Shown one piece after another: positions 36,467 to 46,700 of a stretch of DNA of 64,000 nt. Position 1 is the stretch's first letter. Every line of letters begins with the position of its first letter. The notes below the pieces were generated by a model. The model was not told the DNA's origin, did no database searches, and saw only the letters and a program-made list of their open reading frames with translations. A program made the translations under genes and the position numbers. Origin of the DNA: Variovorax paradoxus (lineage in GTDB: Bacteria > Pseudomonadota > Gammaproteobacteria > Burkholderiales > Burkholderiaceae_C); the NCBI RefSeq assembly GCF_009498455.1, contig NZ_CP045644.1, positions 4,963,001 through 5,027,000 on the forward strand. Direction: 5' to 3'.

Positions 36467-39400
36467 GTGCAATTTCTTCTTTCTTCTTCGTGTGTTGGAG
36501 CGCATCGATGGCGTGGCGCCATGGCGGTCGCGCGCAGCACGCGCGCCGCGATGGTGGCCCTCGGACTTGTTTTCGCGATGGCGTTCGCGCACGCCATATC
36601 GCCGCCCGGCGGCGTCGTGATTCGAAGCATTGCAACGGGCACCTATGTGCCCGCCGGCCTTGCGTACAGTGAAACCGCAACCTCGAACGTCGTGATCGCG
36701 AGCGTGCTGCCCGTGGAAGCGCTGTCGCTCACACAGGACCAGCGTGTGAACCGTCCGCCGGGGACCGTCGCTACCTTGAGCCATCTGCTCACCAACACCG
36801 GGAACGTGGCATCGGGCTATGCGCTGAGTTTCGTCAACAACGGCACCGGTTGCCCGGCCGACGGACTCGACCTGTCGGCACTGCGCGTAGCACGCGACAC
36901 CAACCACAACGGTGTGGTCGATGCCGGCGATCTGGCGTTGCTGCCCGGTGCCGTCGGCATGCTGGCATTGGAGCCCGGCCAGACGGCCGAACTGCTGGTG
37001 CAGGGCACCGTTCCCGCTGCGGCCAGCGGCAGCGCCTGCCTGGTGCTCACTGCCACCACGGCGCTGCAGGGCGTCAGCGCGAGCAACCGCGACATCGTCG
37101 AGGTCGGCAGTGTCGCCGTGCTCGCCCTGGTCAAGTCCGCCAGCTACGCGGGTGCCGTTGTTCCCGGCAGCACGCGCATCGACTTCAGCATCTCGGGCAC
37201 CAACACCGGCGCGCGAGACGCGCAGCCGGGCGGCACGGCGGCGCCCACCGGCACGCAGGTGCTGGTGAACGGAAGCCCGCGCAGCCTCTTGTTGCTGCGC
37301 GACCTTGTGCCGGCCGGCACCCGCTACATCGCAGGCAGCCTGCAAAGCACGGCCGCTGGCGCGGTGCGGCTGTTCCGCATGCCTGGCGATGCCGACTTCA
37401 GCTACCGCACGGCCGAAGACGGCGGCGCCGTCGAAGTTGCCATCGGCGTGCCCGCTGCGCTCTTGCGCAACGCCTCCATCGCCATGCAGTTCGCGGTGCA
37501 GGTGAAAGCCGATCACACCGGCGACATCCGCAACACCGCGCACAGCCAGTACAACGACGGCGTGGCGCCTGCCGCATCACCGTCCAACACGGTGGTCATC
37601 GCAGCGAGCCCGACGCAGGGCCTGAACCGCATCGGCGTCGCCAAAGCAGCTTCCATGCCGCGCATGAACCGCGGCCCCGACGGCCAGCTGGACGGCACTG
37701 CCACCGTCACCTTCGATGTCAATGTGCGCAACTACGGTGCGACAGGGCTCTATGGCGTGCAGGCCACCGATGTCCTCGAAGGCCCGGGTGCGGCTCGCTT
37801 CGGCGCCCTCACGAGCGCCAAGGTGCCGGGCGCCAACCAGTACGCCATCGTGCCCGGAAGCCTGGCGATCGTCGGCAGCCTGGGCAAAGGCGCTGCCGGC
37901 ACCGTGGCGGCCGTCAACGCCGCATTCAAGGGCACGGCTTCTGATCAGAACCTGCTCGCGTCCGGCGCAGTATTGCCTTCGGGCGGCCAGTTCACCGTGC
38001 GTTTCGATGTGCGCTTCAACGCCGCCAGCCAGACAGGCACGCTGTACAACAGCGTGCGCGCGCAGGCGGCGCTCGTTGTCGGTGGCCCGCCCGTCGCGTT
38101 CGACGACTCGGTCAACGGCGGCGATCCCGACGCCGACGGCGACGGCAACCCCACCAACGACACCTCGCCCACGCCGGTATCCCTTCAACGGCCCGAACTC
38201 TCGCTCGTAAAAAGCGTCTCGCTGCCGCGCCGCGTGGGGGAGGGCGTTTACGAACTCGACTACCGCTTCAAGGTCAGCAACACCGGCACGGCACCCGCCC
38301 CGAGCGTGCGGGTGATCGACAACCTGAACTGCACGTTCGACATGGACAAACCCGACGGTCTCATCGCCGCGTGGGAACTCGGCAGTCCGCCCAAGGCGCG
38401 CCAGGGCCTCCTCCAGGTTGCCTCCAGCTTCACCGGCCGCGCGGCCTGCGACCGCGAAACCGCCGCCAGCGCCGATCCGTTCAAGCTGCCCACCCAGGCC
38501 GTGCTCGGCCTCACCGACGGCAGCCGCGCGCTGGCGCCCGGCCAGAGCGACGAAATCGAGTTCACCGTGCGTGTCACCCGCAAGCCTTCGAGCAGCGGTG
38601 CCCGCGTGCCGTTCACCAACAAGGCCTGGGCCGCCGCCTTCGAGCAGAACACCGGCAATCCGGCGCCGGCCACGCTCGTCGCTGCGAGCGCCAGCAGCGT
38701 GTCGTCGATGCTGGCCGACCCGCAGGGCGTGGTCTACAACGCCGTCACCCGCCAGCCCGTGGCCGGTGCCGTCGTCACCTTCACCCGCCAGTCGTGCACC
38801 GATGGCGCCACCAAGCCCATGGCCCTGGCCGAGGTGTTTGGCGGTGACAGCGGCATCTACCGCGCGAACGCCGACGGCAGCCTGTCGATGACCACCGGCG
38901 CCGATGGTGGCTACCAGTTCTACTTCCTGTCGCCGCCGGTCACCGGCAGCTGCACGTACGCGCTGAGCGTGGCGCCGCCCGCGGGCAGTGCCTATGCGTC
39001 GCCTTCGCAGCTCATCCCCGGCACGCCCGGCACCTTTGACCGCTGCGGTGCCATCGTCCCCCACGTGGCCGCACCGCGGGGCGCGGAGCCCACGACTCAT
39101 CACTTCTCGCTCAAGGCTGGCTTCGACGCTTCGGGGGCGGCCTGCGATGCGGTGAACAACCACATCCCACTCGACCCGGGCAATGTGCTGGGGCTCGTGC
39201 TGCGCAAGGAAGGCAGCAAGCGACAGGTCGAGTTCGGCGACTTCCTCGACTACGCGCTCGTCGTCACCAACAAGACCGGCTTCCCCGTCACCGGCCTCAG
39301 CCTCGCTGACCAACTGCCGCCGGGCTTTGCCTACGTCGCTGGCAGCGCGCGGCTCAATGGTGTGGCCACGGCCGATCCCGTGGGCGGCGCCGGCCCCGGG

Positions 39401-42400
39401 CTCACGTTCAAGCAACCGGGCCTTGCACTCGGCGTCGACCAGTCCGCCTCGGTGCGCTACCGTGTACGCGTCGGTGTCGGTGCGCCCACGAATGGCGACG
39501 CCGTCAATCGCGCGCGCGCCAGTTCGGGCCCCATGCAGTCGAACCTCGCGCAGTGGACCGTGCGCGTCACTGGCGGCGTGTTCTCCGACGACGCTTTTCT
39601 CTTCGGCAAGGTCTACATGGACTGCCGGCGCGACGGCCGCCAGGAAGGCGTCGACGAAATCGGCGTGCCCGGCGTACGGCTGTACATGGAAGACGGCACC
39701 CACGTCGTCACCGATGTCGAAGGCAAGTGGAGCCTCTACGGCCTGAAGCCCGTCACGCACGTGCTACGGCTCGATGGGACCACACTGCCCGCTGGCGCGC
39801 GGCTCGAAGCGCTCGACAACCGCAACGCCGGACGCCCTGAGAGCCGCTTCGTCGATCTGAAGAAGGGCGAGTTCCACAAGGCCAACTTTGTCGTTGCCAA
39901 CTGCGATGCGCCGGACGTGATGAAGGACGTCATCGCGCGACGCGAAGCCATCGCCGCGGTGCCCGACACCGAGGCCGAAGCCCAGGTGCGCATGCGCCTG
40001 GACCCTGAAGGACGCATCGTTGCGGTCGGCGACCGGCGCTCGTTGCCCGCCAGCGGCGAAGTGCGGGGGGGCGGCAGCACCGGTACCACGCAAACCAGTT
40101 CGGCGCCGTTGATCGCCATGCCCGCCGCCCCCGCTTCGCCCAGCAGCTTTGTGAGCGGCTCGTCGGGCGGCCAGGGCAGCACGCTCGGCGCGGCAAGCGG
40201 TGGCGGTGCGACGGACGCCACGTCCACCGCTGCGGGCCCTGCGGGCAGTCTCTTCTCCAGCATGCGCATGTCGCGCGGCATCCAGCAGCCGACAGTGGCG
40301 GTGGCGCCACTGCTGCCGCAGGCCGTGCCCAGCCCCATCGACCTCGAAGCCTTGCTGCCCCGCATCGAAAGCAACGCCCTCGGCTTCATCGACTTGCGCG
40401 ACGGCGACACCGTGCCCTCGACGTCGATCAACGTGCGCGTCAAGGGCGAGGCGGGCCTCGCGCTGCGCCTGGGCGTCAACGGCCAGGCTGTGGAGGCGCG
40501 CCGCGTCGGCAAGAAGACCGAACAGGCCAGCCGCCAGATCGGCGCGTGGGAATACATCGGCGTTGCGCTGCAGCCCGGGGTCAACCGCCTCACGCTCGAA
40601 GCCGTCGATCCCTTCGGCAACACGCGGGGCGCGGCGCAGCAGATCAGCGTCACCGCGCCTGACAAGCTCGGCGCCATTCACATCGACCTGCCGGCTACGG
40701 CCCAGGCCGACCTGCGCACACCTGTGGTCGTGAAGGTGCGCCTGACCGACGCGGCCGGCGTGCCTGTCACCGCGCGCACGCAGCTCACGCTCGAGACCGA
40801 CCGCGGTCGCTGGCTCGACGAAGACCTGAACCCCGCGGAGCCCGGCACCCAGGTCTTCATGGACGGTGGCGCGGCCGAGTTCCGTCTGTTGCCTCCGGGA
40901 GAACCCGGCGACGCCCGTCTGCGCGTCACGGCCACGAGCTTCGTGACCGAGGCACGACTCGCCCTGCTGCCCGAGCTGCGTCCCATGATCGGCGTAGGCA
41001 TCGTCGAAGGCGTGCTCGACCTCACGAAGCGCGGCAGCGTGCCCTTGGGCGCGATGCCCGCGGGCGCGGCCTTCGAGGCCGAACTCTCCGGACTGGCCGA
41101 CGAAGGCAACGGCAGCCGCCGCGCCGCCGCCCGTGGCGCCTTCTTCTTCAAGGGCGCGGTCAAGGGCGAGTACCTCCTCACGGCCGCCTTCGACTCCGAC
41201 AAGACGCGCAAGGACCGCCTCTTCCGCGACATCCGCCCCGACGAGTTCTACCCCGTGTATGGCGATTCTTCCGTGAAGGGCTTCGACGCCCAGAGCACGC
41301 AGAAGCTCTACGTGCGCATCGACAAGAACCGCTCCTACCTGCTGTACGGCGACTTCAGCACCGCCAGCAGCACCGAGGTGCGCAGCCTGAGCCAGGTCAG
41401 CCGCTCGCTCACCGGCGTGAAGCACGTCTACGACGACGGCGAGGTGCGCACCACCACGTACGCCTCGCGCACCGCGCAGACCCAGCAGATCGAAGAGTTC
41501 CGCGCGGTCGGCACCTCCGGCCCGTACTACCTGAGCGCCAGCGGCGGCGAGTTCGTCGAGAACAGCGAACAGGTCGAGATCGTCGTGCGCGACCGCAACC
41601 AGCCCGACCTCGTGCTGCAGCGCGCCACGGTGACGCGCTTCGTCGACTACACCGTCGAGCCGCTCACGCGCCGCCTGCTGTTCACGCGCGCCATCGCATC
41701 GGTCGACCCGAACCTCAACCCGCAGTCCATCCGCGTGACCTACGAGGTCGATGCGGGCGGGCCGAAGTTCACCGTGGCCGGTGCCGACGTTCAACTCAAG
41801 GTGGCCAAGAACCTGCAGGTCGGCGTGGTTGCCGCCATCGACGAGAACCCCGAAAACCGCCGCAAGCTCGGCGCCGTCACTGCCGTGGCCCGCCTGGGCG
41901 ACAACACCACCGTCGCCGGCGAATGGGTGCAGACCGATTCCGACCGCAGCGGCAAGGGCAGCGGCGCGCGCGTCGAGCTGCGCCACCAGGGCGAAGACCT
42001 GGCTGTGGCCGCACTCGCGAACAAGACCAGCAGCGGCTTCGACAACCCCGGTGCGAGCTTCTCGGCAGGCCGCACCGAAGCTTCGGCACGCGCCGAATAC
42101 CGCCTCGACGCCGCCACCGCCCTGCGCGGCGAAATGCTCTACGGGCAAGACGCGCTGCGCGAAGGCAGTCGCCGCGGCATCACGGCGAGCGTGCAGCGCA
42201 AATTCGGCGAACAACTCGTGGGCGAGTTCGGCCTGCGCCACGGCCACAACGGCGCCGGCCTGGGCAGCGGCTCGGGCTTCGACTACGGCCAGATCTCCAC
42301 CTACAGCGGCAACCTCGGCAGTGGCGTGGCCGCCAACAACGTCACCGCGCTCGGCGCGGCGGCCAATGCCGGCACCCAGGCCAACGCCAACGACGAAGAC

Positions 42401-43762
42401 CTGACCACCGTGCGCGCCCGCCTGTCGGCACAGGTGCCGGGCATGCCGCAGGCCCAGGTGTTCGTCGAAGGCGAGCAGGACGTCCGCCAGTCCGACCGCC
42501 GCTCGCTCGCCGTGGGCGGCAACTACGCCATCACCGACAAGACGCGCCTGTACGGCCGCTACGAACTCGTCTCCAGCCTCTACGGCCCGTACGAGCTCAA
42601 CGCAGGGCAGTCGAACAACGTCGGCATCCTCGGCATCGAAAGCGCATACATGGAAGGCGGGCGCGTGTACAGCGAGTACCGCCTGGCCGACAGCCTCGAC
42701 GGGCGCGCCGCGCAAGCGGCCACGGGCCTGCGCAACACCTTCAAGGTCGACGACCACTGGCGCCTGACCGGCGGCGTCGAGCACACGCGTCAGATCGGCG
42801 GTGTGCGCAACAGCGGCAACAACGGCACTGGCCACGCCAGCGGCCTCACGGGCGATTCCACCGCCATCACCGGCGGCGTGGAATACACCGACGCGCGCAT
42901 CAAGGCCAGCGGCATCCTCGAAGGCCGCCACGGCGACGACGCGAACACGCGCCTGTTCAGCGCAGGCTTCGGCTTCAAGATCGATCCGTCATGGAGCCTG
43001 CTGGCGCGCAGCGTGATGAGCGCCAGCGAAGGGCAGGGCGCCAACGCCGGCAATGCGCACCATCTGGCGCGCCACCAGATCGGCCTGGCCTATCGCCCCG
43101 TGGACACCGACCGCTGGAACGCGCTCATGCGCTACGAGCGCCGCTCCGAGCGCGTCACGGGCACCGGCAGTGCGACCGGCGCACTCGACGGCGCCAGCGT
43201 CTTCGGCGCAGGCAACGGCAGCGCCGGCCTGCCCGGCCGCACCAGCGCCGACATCGTCTCGGCCCACCTCAACTACACCTTGCGCCCCGGCACCGTGATC
43301 AACGGGCGCTACGCCGCCAAGTGGTCGCGCGCCGACGACGGGCTGCTGAGCAGCACCTACTGGGCGCACCTGCTGCAGGCGCGCTACACGCAAGACCTCA
43401 ACGACGAGTGGGACCTCGGCGTGCAGGCCGGCCTGCTGCGCGGCAAAGGCGGCGGCCTGCAGAAAACGTTGGGTGTCGAACTCGGCTACCAGGTCATGAA
43501 AGACCTCTGGGTGTCGGCGGGCTACAACTTCGTGGGCCTGAAAGACCGCGACCTGGCGGCCAACGACTACACAAGCAAGGGGGCCTATATCCGGCTGCGG
43601 TTCAAGTTCGATGAGGGCGTACTGGGTGGCGCGGCGGTGGGGGCGCCGGCGCGGCCGGCGAGCAGCAAGGCAAGGGATCAGCTCGAAGAACCCGGGACGA
43701 CCGCAAATGCGGGCCTGACGAAAAAAACCGAAAAGACGGCAATCGAAGATGAAAAGAACTGA
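36467..43762 (+). CDS. Giant DUF11/SdrB-like protein with C-terminal outer-membrane barrel
   Basis: About 2431 residues. I use the GTG at 36467 (GGAAGG eight bases before); TTG 36422 and ATG 36521 are alternatives, and the signal peptide MVALGLVFAMAFAHA is kept in all. By nucleotide position: DUF11-like units 36600-38700; an SdrB/CarboxypepD_reg-like unit 38710-39060; another DUF11 unit 39180-39580; a second SdrB-like unit 39597-39900 (GVPGVRLYMEDGTHVVTDVEG); a Ser/Gly/Ala linker 40050-40320; Ig-like units 40380-41200; then about 760 residues of alternating short strands rich in aromatic and charged residues, ending AYIRLRFKFDEG, which look like a large outer-membrane barrel. A charged tail of about 45 residues follows. 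DTNHNGVVDAGD (36896-36931) is a calcium-type loop. I infer a barrel-anchored surface fibre or platform. Confidence 0.8.
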   Translation: MQFLLSSSCVGAHRWRGAMAVARSTRAAMVALGLVFAMAFAHAISPPGGVVIRSIATGTYVPAGLAYSETATSNVVIASVLPVEALSLTQDQRVNRPPGTVATLSHLLTNTGNVASGYALSFVNNGTGCPADGLDLSALRVARDTNHNGVVDAGDLALLPGAVGMLALEPGQTAELLVQGTVPAAASGSACLVLTATTALQGVSASNRDIVEVGSVAVLALVKSASYAGAVVPGSTRIDFSISGTNTGARDAQPGGTAAPTGTQVLVNGSPRSLLLLRDLVPAGTRYIAGSLQSTAAGAVRLFRMPGDADFSYRTAEDGGAVEVAIGVPAALLRNASIAMQFAVQVKADHTGDIRNTAHSQYNDGVAPAASPSNTVVIAASPTQGLNRIGVAKAASMPRMNRGPDGQLDGTATVTFDVNVRNYGATGLYGVQATDVLEGPGAARFGALTSAKVPGANQYAIVPGSLAIVGSLGKGAAGTVAAVNAAFKGTASDQNLLASGAVLPSGGQFTVRFDVRFNAASQTGTLYNSVRAQAALVVGGPPVAFDDSVNGGDPDADGDGNPTNDTSPTPVSLQRPELSLVKSVSLPRRVGEGVYELDYRFKVSNTGTAPAPSVRVIDNLNCTFDMDKPDGLIAAWELGSPPKARQGLLQVASSFTGRAACDRETAASADPFKLPTQAVLGLTDGSRALAPGQSDEIEFTVRVTRKPSSSGARVPFTNKAWAAAFEQNTGNPAPATLVAASASSVSSMLADPQGVVYNAVTRQPVAGAVVTFTRQSCTDGATKPMALAEVFGGDSGIYRANADGSLSMTTGADGGYQFYFLSPPVTGSCTYALSVAPPAGSAYASPSQLIPGTPGTFDRCGAIVPHVAAPRGAEPTTHHFSLKAGFDASGAACDAVNNHIPLDPGNVLGLVLRKEGSKRQVEFGDFLDYALVVTNKTGFPVTGLSLADQLPPGFAYVAGSARLNGVATADPVGGAGPGLTFKQPGLALGVDQSASVRYRVRVGVGAPTNGDAVNRARASSGPMQSNLAQWTVRVTGGVFSDDAFLFGKVYMDCRRDGRQEGVDEIGVPGVRLYMEDGTHVVTDVEGKWSLYGLKPVTHVLRLDGTTLPAGARLEALDNRNAGRPESRFVDLKKGEFHKANFVVANCDAPDVMKDVIARREAIAAVPDTEAEAQVRMRLDPEGRIVAVGDRRSLPASGEVRGGGSTGTTQTSSAPLIAMPAAPASPSSFVSGSSGGQGSTLGAASGGGATDATSTAAGPAGSLFSSMRMSRGIQQPTVAVAPLLPQAVPSPIDLEALLPRIESNALGFIDLRDGDTVPSTSINVRVKGEAGLALRLGVNGQAVEARRVGKKTEQASRQIGAWEYIGVALQPGVNRLTLEAVDPFGNTRGAAQQISVTAPDKLGAIHIDLPATAQADLRTPVVVKVRLTDAAGVPVTARTQLTLETDRGRWLDEDLNPAEPGTQVFMDGGAAEFRLLPPGEPGDARLRVTATSFVTEARLALLPELRPMIGVGIVEGVLDLTKRGSVPLGAMPAGAAFEAELSGLADEGNGSRRAAARGAFFFKGAVKGEYLLTAAFDSDKTRKDRLFRDIRPDEFYPVYGDSSVKGFDAQSTQKLYVRIDKNRSYLLYGDFSTASSTEVRSLSQVSRSLTGVKHVYDDGEVRTTTYASRTAQTQQIEEFRAVGTSGPYYLSASGGEFVENSEQVEIVVRDRNQPDLVLQRATVTRFVDYTVEPLTRRLLFTRAIASVDPNLNPQSIRVTYEVDAGGPKFTVAGADVQLKVAKNLQVGVVAAIDENPENRRKLGAVTAVARLGDNTTVAGEWVQTDSDRSGKGSGARVELRHQGEDLAVAALANKTSSGFDNPGASFSAGRTEASARAEYRLDAATALRGEMLYGQDALREGSRRGITASVQRKFGEQLVGEFGLRHGHNGAGLGSGSGFDYGQISTYSGNLGSGVAANNVTALGAAANAGTQANANDEDLTTVRARLSAQVPGMPQAQVFVEGEQDVRQSDRRSLAVGGNYAITDKTRLYGRYELVSSLYGPYELNAGQSNNVGILGIESAYMEGGRVYSEYRLADSLDGRAAQAATGLRNTFKVDDHWRLTGGVEHTRQIGGVRNSGNNGTGHASGLTGDSTAITGGVEYTDARIKASGILEGRHGDDANTRLFSAGFGFKIDPSWSLLARSVMSASEGQGANAGNAHHLARHQIGLAYRPVDTDRWNALMRYERRSERVTGTGSATGALDGASVFGAGNGSAGLPGRTSADIVSAHLNYTLRPGTVINGRYAAKWSRADDGLLSSTYWAHLLQARYTQDLNDEWDLGVQAGLLRGKGGGLQKTLGVELGYQVMKDLWVSAGYNFVGLKDRDLAANDYTSKGAYIRLRFKFDEGVLGGAAVGAPARPASSKARDQLEEPGTTANAGLTKKTEKTAIEDEKN

Positions 43763-46700
43763 CCCGATGGTGAGAGCGCCTGTGTTTGAGAGCACCGCCC
43801 TGCCGGGGCTGTCTGCGCTGCTGCAATGGCCAATCCGTCGGTGGTTGCGTGCCGTGCGCAGCGGGATGATTTGCGTTGGTGCGATGGTGTGCTCTGTTCA
43901 TCTGACGCACGCGGCGGAAATCTGTATCGGCTATATGTTCAGCAGCGGGGGTGAGGTGATTCAACTTGGTGGCCAGAAGATCGAGTCGGATGGCGTGTTC
44001 TCCGGTAGCCGTACCCCGCTAACCTGGGAAGAACGTATGACCCCGACGAGCCAGGGCGGAGGGGACGGCACTGCGCTCTTCCTTGGTATGTACACGTACC
44101 CCATAGCAACCAGTCATACCTATCGGTTCACGCCGCCCCTGGAGGGCGCTTCGATCAAGAGCGTCGGTTCAAATTGCGGTTGGTATGACGAACCGTCCTC
44201 GTGCGAGACGTATTCGGTCGATATCAATGGAAGTCATCACGCGTTCACTACGGCGGACATTTCGCCGCTACCGCGATTGCTCAAAGACCCCTCAAACTCA
44301 GTGCCCATTGAATTAGGCGTTACCTCCAATGGAGACATCCGCGGCTTGTTCATGAGCAATGAGGGCTCGGGCTGGGGCGCGGGCATGGTCCGTGTCGATG
44401 CGGCACCCATCTCCACTTTGAGGATCAGCCATACCGCTCCCATAAACGTTGGCCTGTGGGGGATTCATTTCAATCTTTGCTTCCAAGCACCATCGCTTCG
44501 GCTGGAGCTCAAAAAGGAAGCCAGTGCGGCGCGCTGGATCGCGGGCCAATCTGCAAACTACACGCTTTCACTGAATTCGAATGGCGTGCCGACGACGGCC
44601 GAAACGACGATCACCGACGACGTGCCGTCTTCCCTGACCATCGGCGCGCTTCCCGCAGGTTGCACCGGCACCGGCCAGGTCGTGGCCTGCAAAGTGCCCG
44701 CCGGGCTCACGACTTCCATGTCCTTCGTCATCCCCGTGACCCCCAAGGCCTCTGCCTTCCCGAGCGTGGAGAACACCGCCAGGGCATCGGGTGGCGGAGA
44801 CGCGGCCTGCAACGGCACGGGGGCATGCGAGAGCAAGGTCACCACGCCCGTGGCCCTTCCATCGACCATCACCACGAAGAAATCCGCGAGTGCAAGCCCA
44901 CTGATCGCGGGGGCCCCTGACCAGTTCTATGCGATCGCCATTACCGTGGCCGACGCCACGACCACGGCACCCATTGCGTGGACGGACACCCTCCCCAACG
45001 GGATCGTGCTGAGCGGCCCACCGACCGTGAGGTCGGGGACCACCACCGCGAGCCTGAGCGGATGCCCGGCATCCGGCGGCAGCGGCGGAACCCTCCAGTG
45101 CAGCCTGGCGGCAGGCATTGGCCCGGGCACGTTCGAGATCCTGATTCCGATCAACGCCACCCGGGGGGCAACGGGCCTGAACACCGGCACGAACACCGTG
45201 AACCTGAATGGCGGGGGCGATCCCGCATGCACGGCGGCGCTCGGGGAGGCCTGTGACGCCAGCACGCCCGACACGTCGGTCGTGCCGACGAAGCTGAAGC
45301 TCGAAAAAACAGCCAGCGCATCCAGGTTCATCGTCGGCGTGCCGGCCAGCTACACGCTCAAGCTGAGCAGCAACGGCGGGCTGACCACGACGGAAGCCGT
45401 CATCACCGATGCCGTGCCGCCTTCCTTGCGCATCGGCACGCCGCCCGCCGGCTGCACCGTGGCCGGGCAGGACGTCACCTGCCGCGTCCCCCCCGGAATG
45501 ACGACCTTCCAGTCGTTCGTCATTCCCGTGACGCCCCTGGCGCCCGCGTCGGGCATCACCAACATTGCGGAGGCGAGCGGGGGCGGCGACGGCTCGTGCG
45601 CCGGCACAGGCGATTGCGTGAGCGCGGTGACCACGGCCGTGACGCTCCCGTTGGCCATCACCTCGACGAAGACGGCGAGTGCCAACCCCTTGCTCGTGGG
45701 AACGCCGGGGCAGTTCTACAGGGTGGCGGTCCAGGTGGCGAACCTGCCGACGACCGCGCCGCTCGCCATCGAAGACATGCTGCCGACGGGCATCACGCTC
45801 GCCGGCCCGCCCATTCTGTTTCCCGGCACCACCTCGGGCAGCCTGAGCGGCTGCACCACGGTGGGCTCGCTGGTCACCGGCTGCCGCGTGGCGTCGGGCG
45901 TTGCGCCGGGCACCTTCGAGATCCGCATTCCCGTCAACGTCGAGGTCACCGCAGTGGGGGTGCAGGCCGGCACGAACACCGTCAACCTGCAAGGCGGCGG
46001 CGATTCGCTGTGCACCGCCTTGCTGGACGAACCCTGCGATGCAACAACGCCACCGACCGGTGTCCGGCCGGCCGACCCGAGGGTCCGCATTCTCAAGGAG
46101 GTGACCGGCGGCTCGGGCACGCATCGCTTTCTTTTTGCGCTCTCGGGCCTGAGCGTGGCCAGTGAAACCATCACCGTCACCGACGTCGGCGTGGAAGTCG
46201 GCGCGTTGAACATCACGGGGACCGCCGGCGTTGCTGCCAGCATTTCTGAAGTATCGCCGGCGGGGTGGCCCCGCAATCCGGTGAATGCCTTCTGCTTCGA
46301 CGGCAGCGAAGTCATCGCGCCCGCTCCCGCTCCGACGCGCCAGGCGGCTCGTGCCATGGCGGCAGGCGGACCCATCGTGCTGACGGGCAACACGCTGACC
46401 ATTCCGGCAGACCGCATGGTGCCCGGCGCAGACCTTTACTGCGTCTTCGTCAACAACGACGCATTCGTCATAACCGGCCGCGTCTTCGACGACAACGGCA
46501 GCGGCGCAGGCAAGCCGAACGACGGCCTGGTGAATGGCGCAGAAAAGGGCATGGCAGGTGTTCAGATGCGTCTGTCCGACTGCGCCGCGGGTGTTTTTTC
46601 CACGGCCATGACCGACGGGCTGGGTCGCTACCGCCTGGAGGTGCCGTCCGCCACGGCCATCGACGATCCCGTGTGCGTTGAAGAGCTCACGCCGGCCAGC

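Noticed and set aside
34113..36680. Open frame of 855 codons opposite the 964-residue gene
   Set aside because: Antisense shadow of a well-supported gene; no motif.
39764..42931. Open frame of 1055 codons opposite the giant DUF11 gene
   Set aside because: Antisense shadow; the composition is of Val/Gly/His/Arg repeats without a fold or start signal.
44496..46080. CRISPR or other non-coding repeat array in the DUF11 genes
   Set aside because: The repeats are long, in frame and coding; no short direct repeats with unique spacers.
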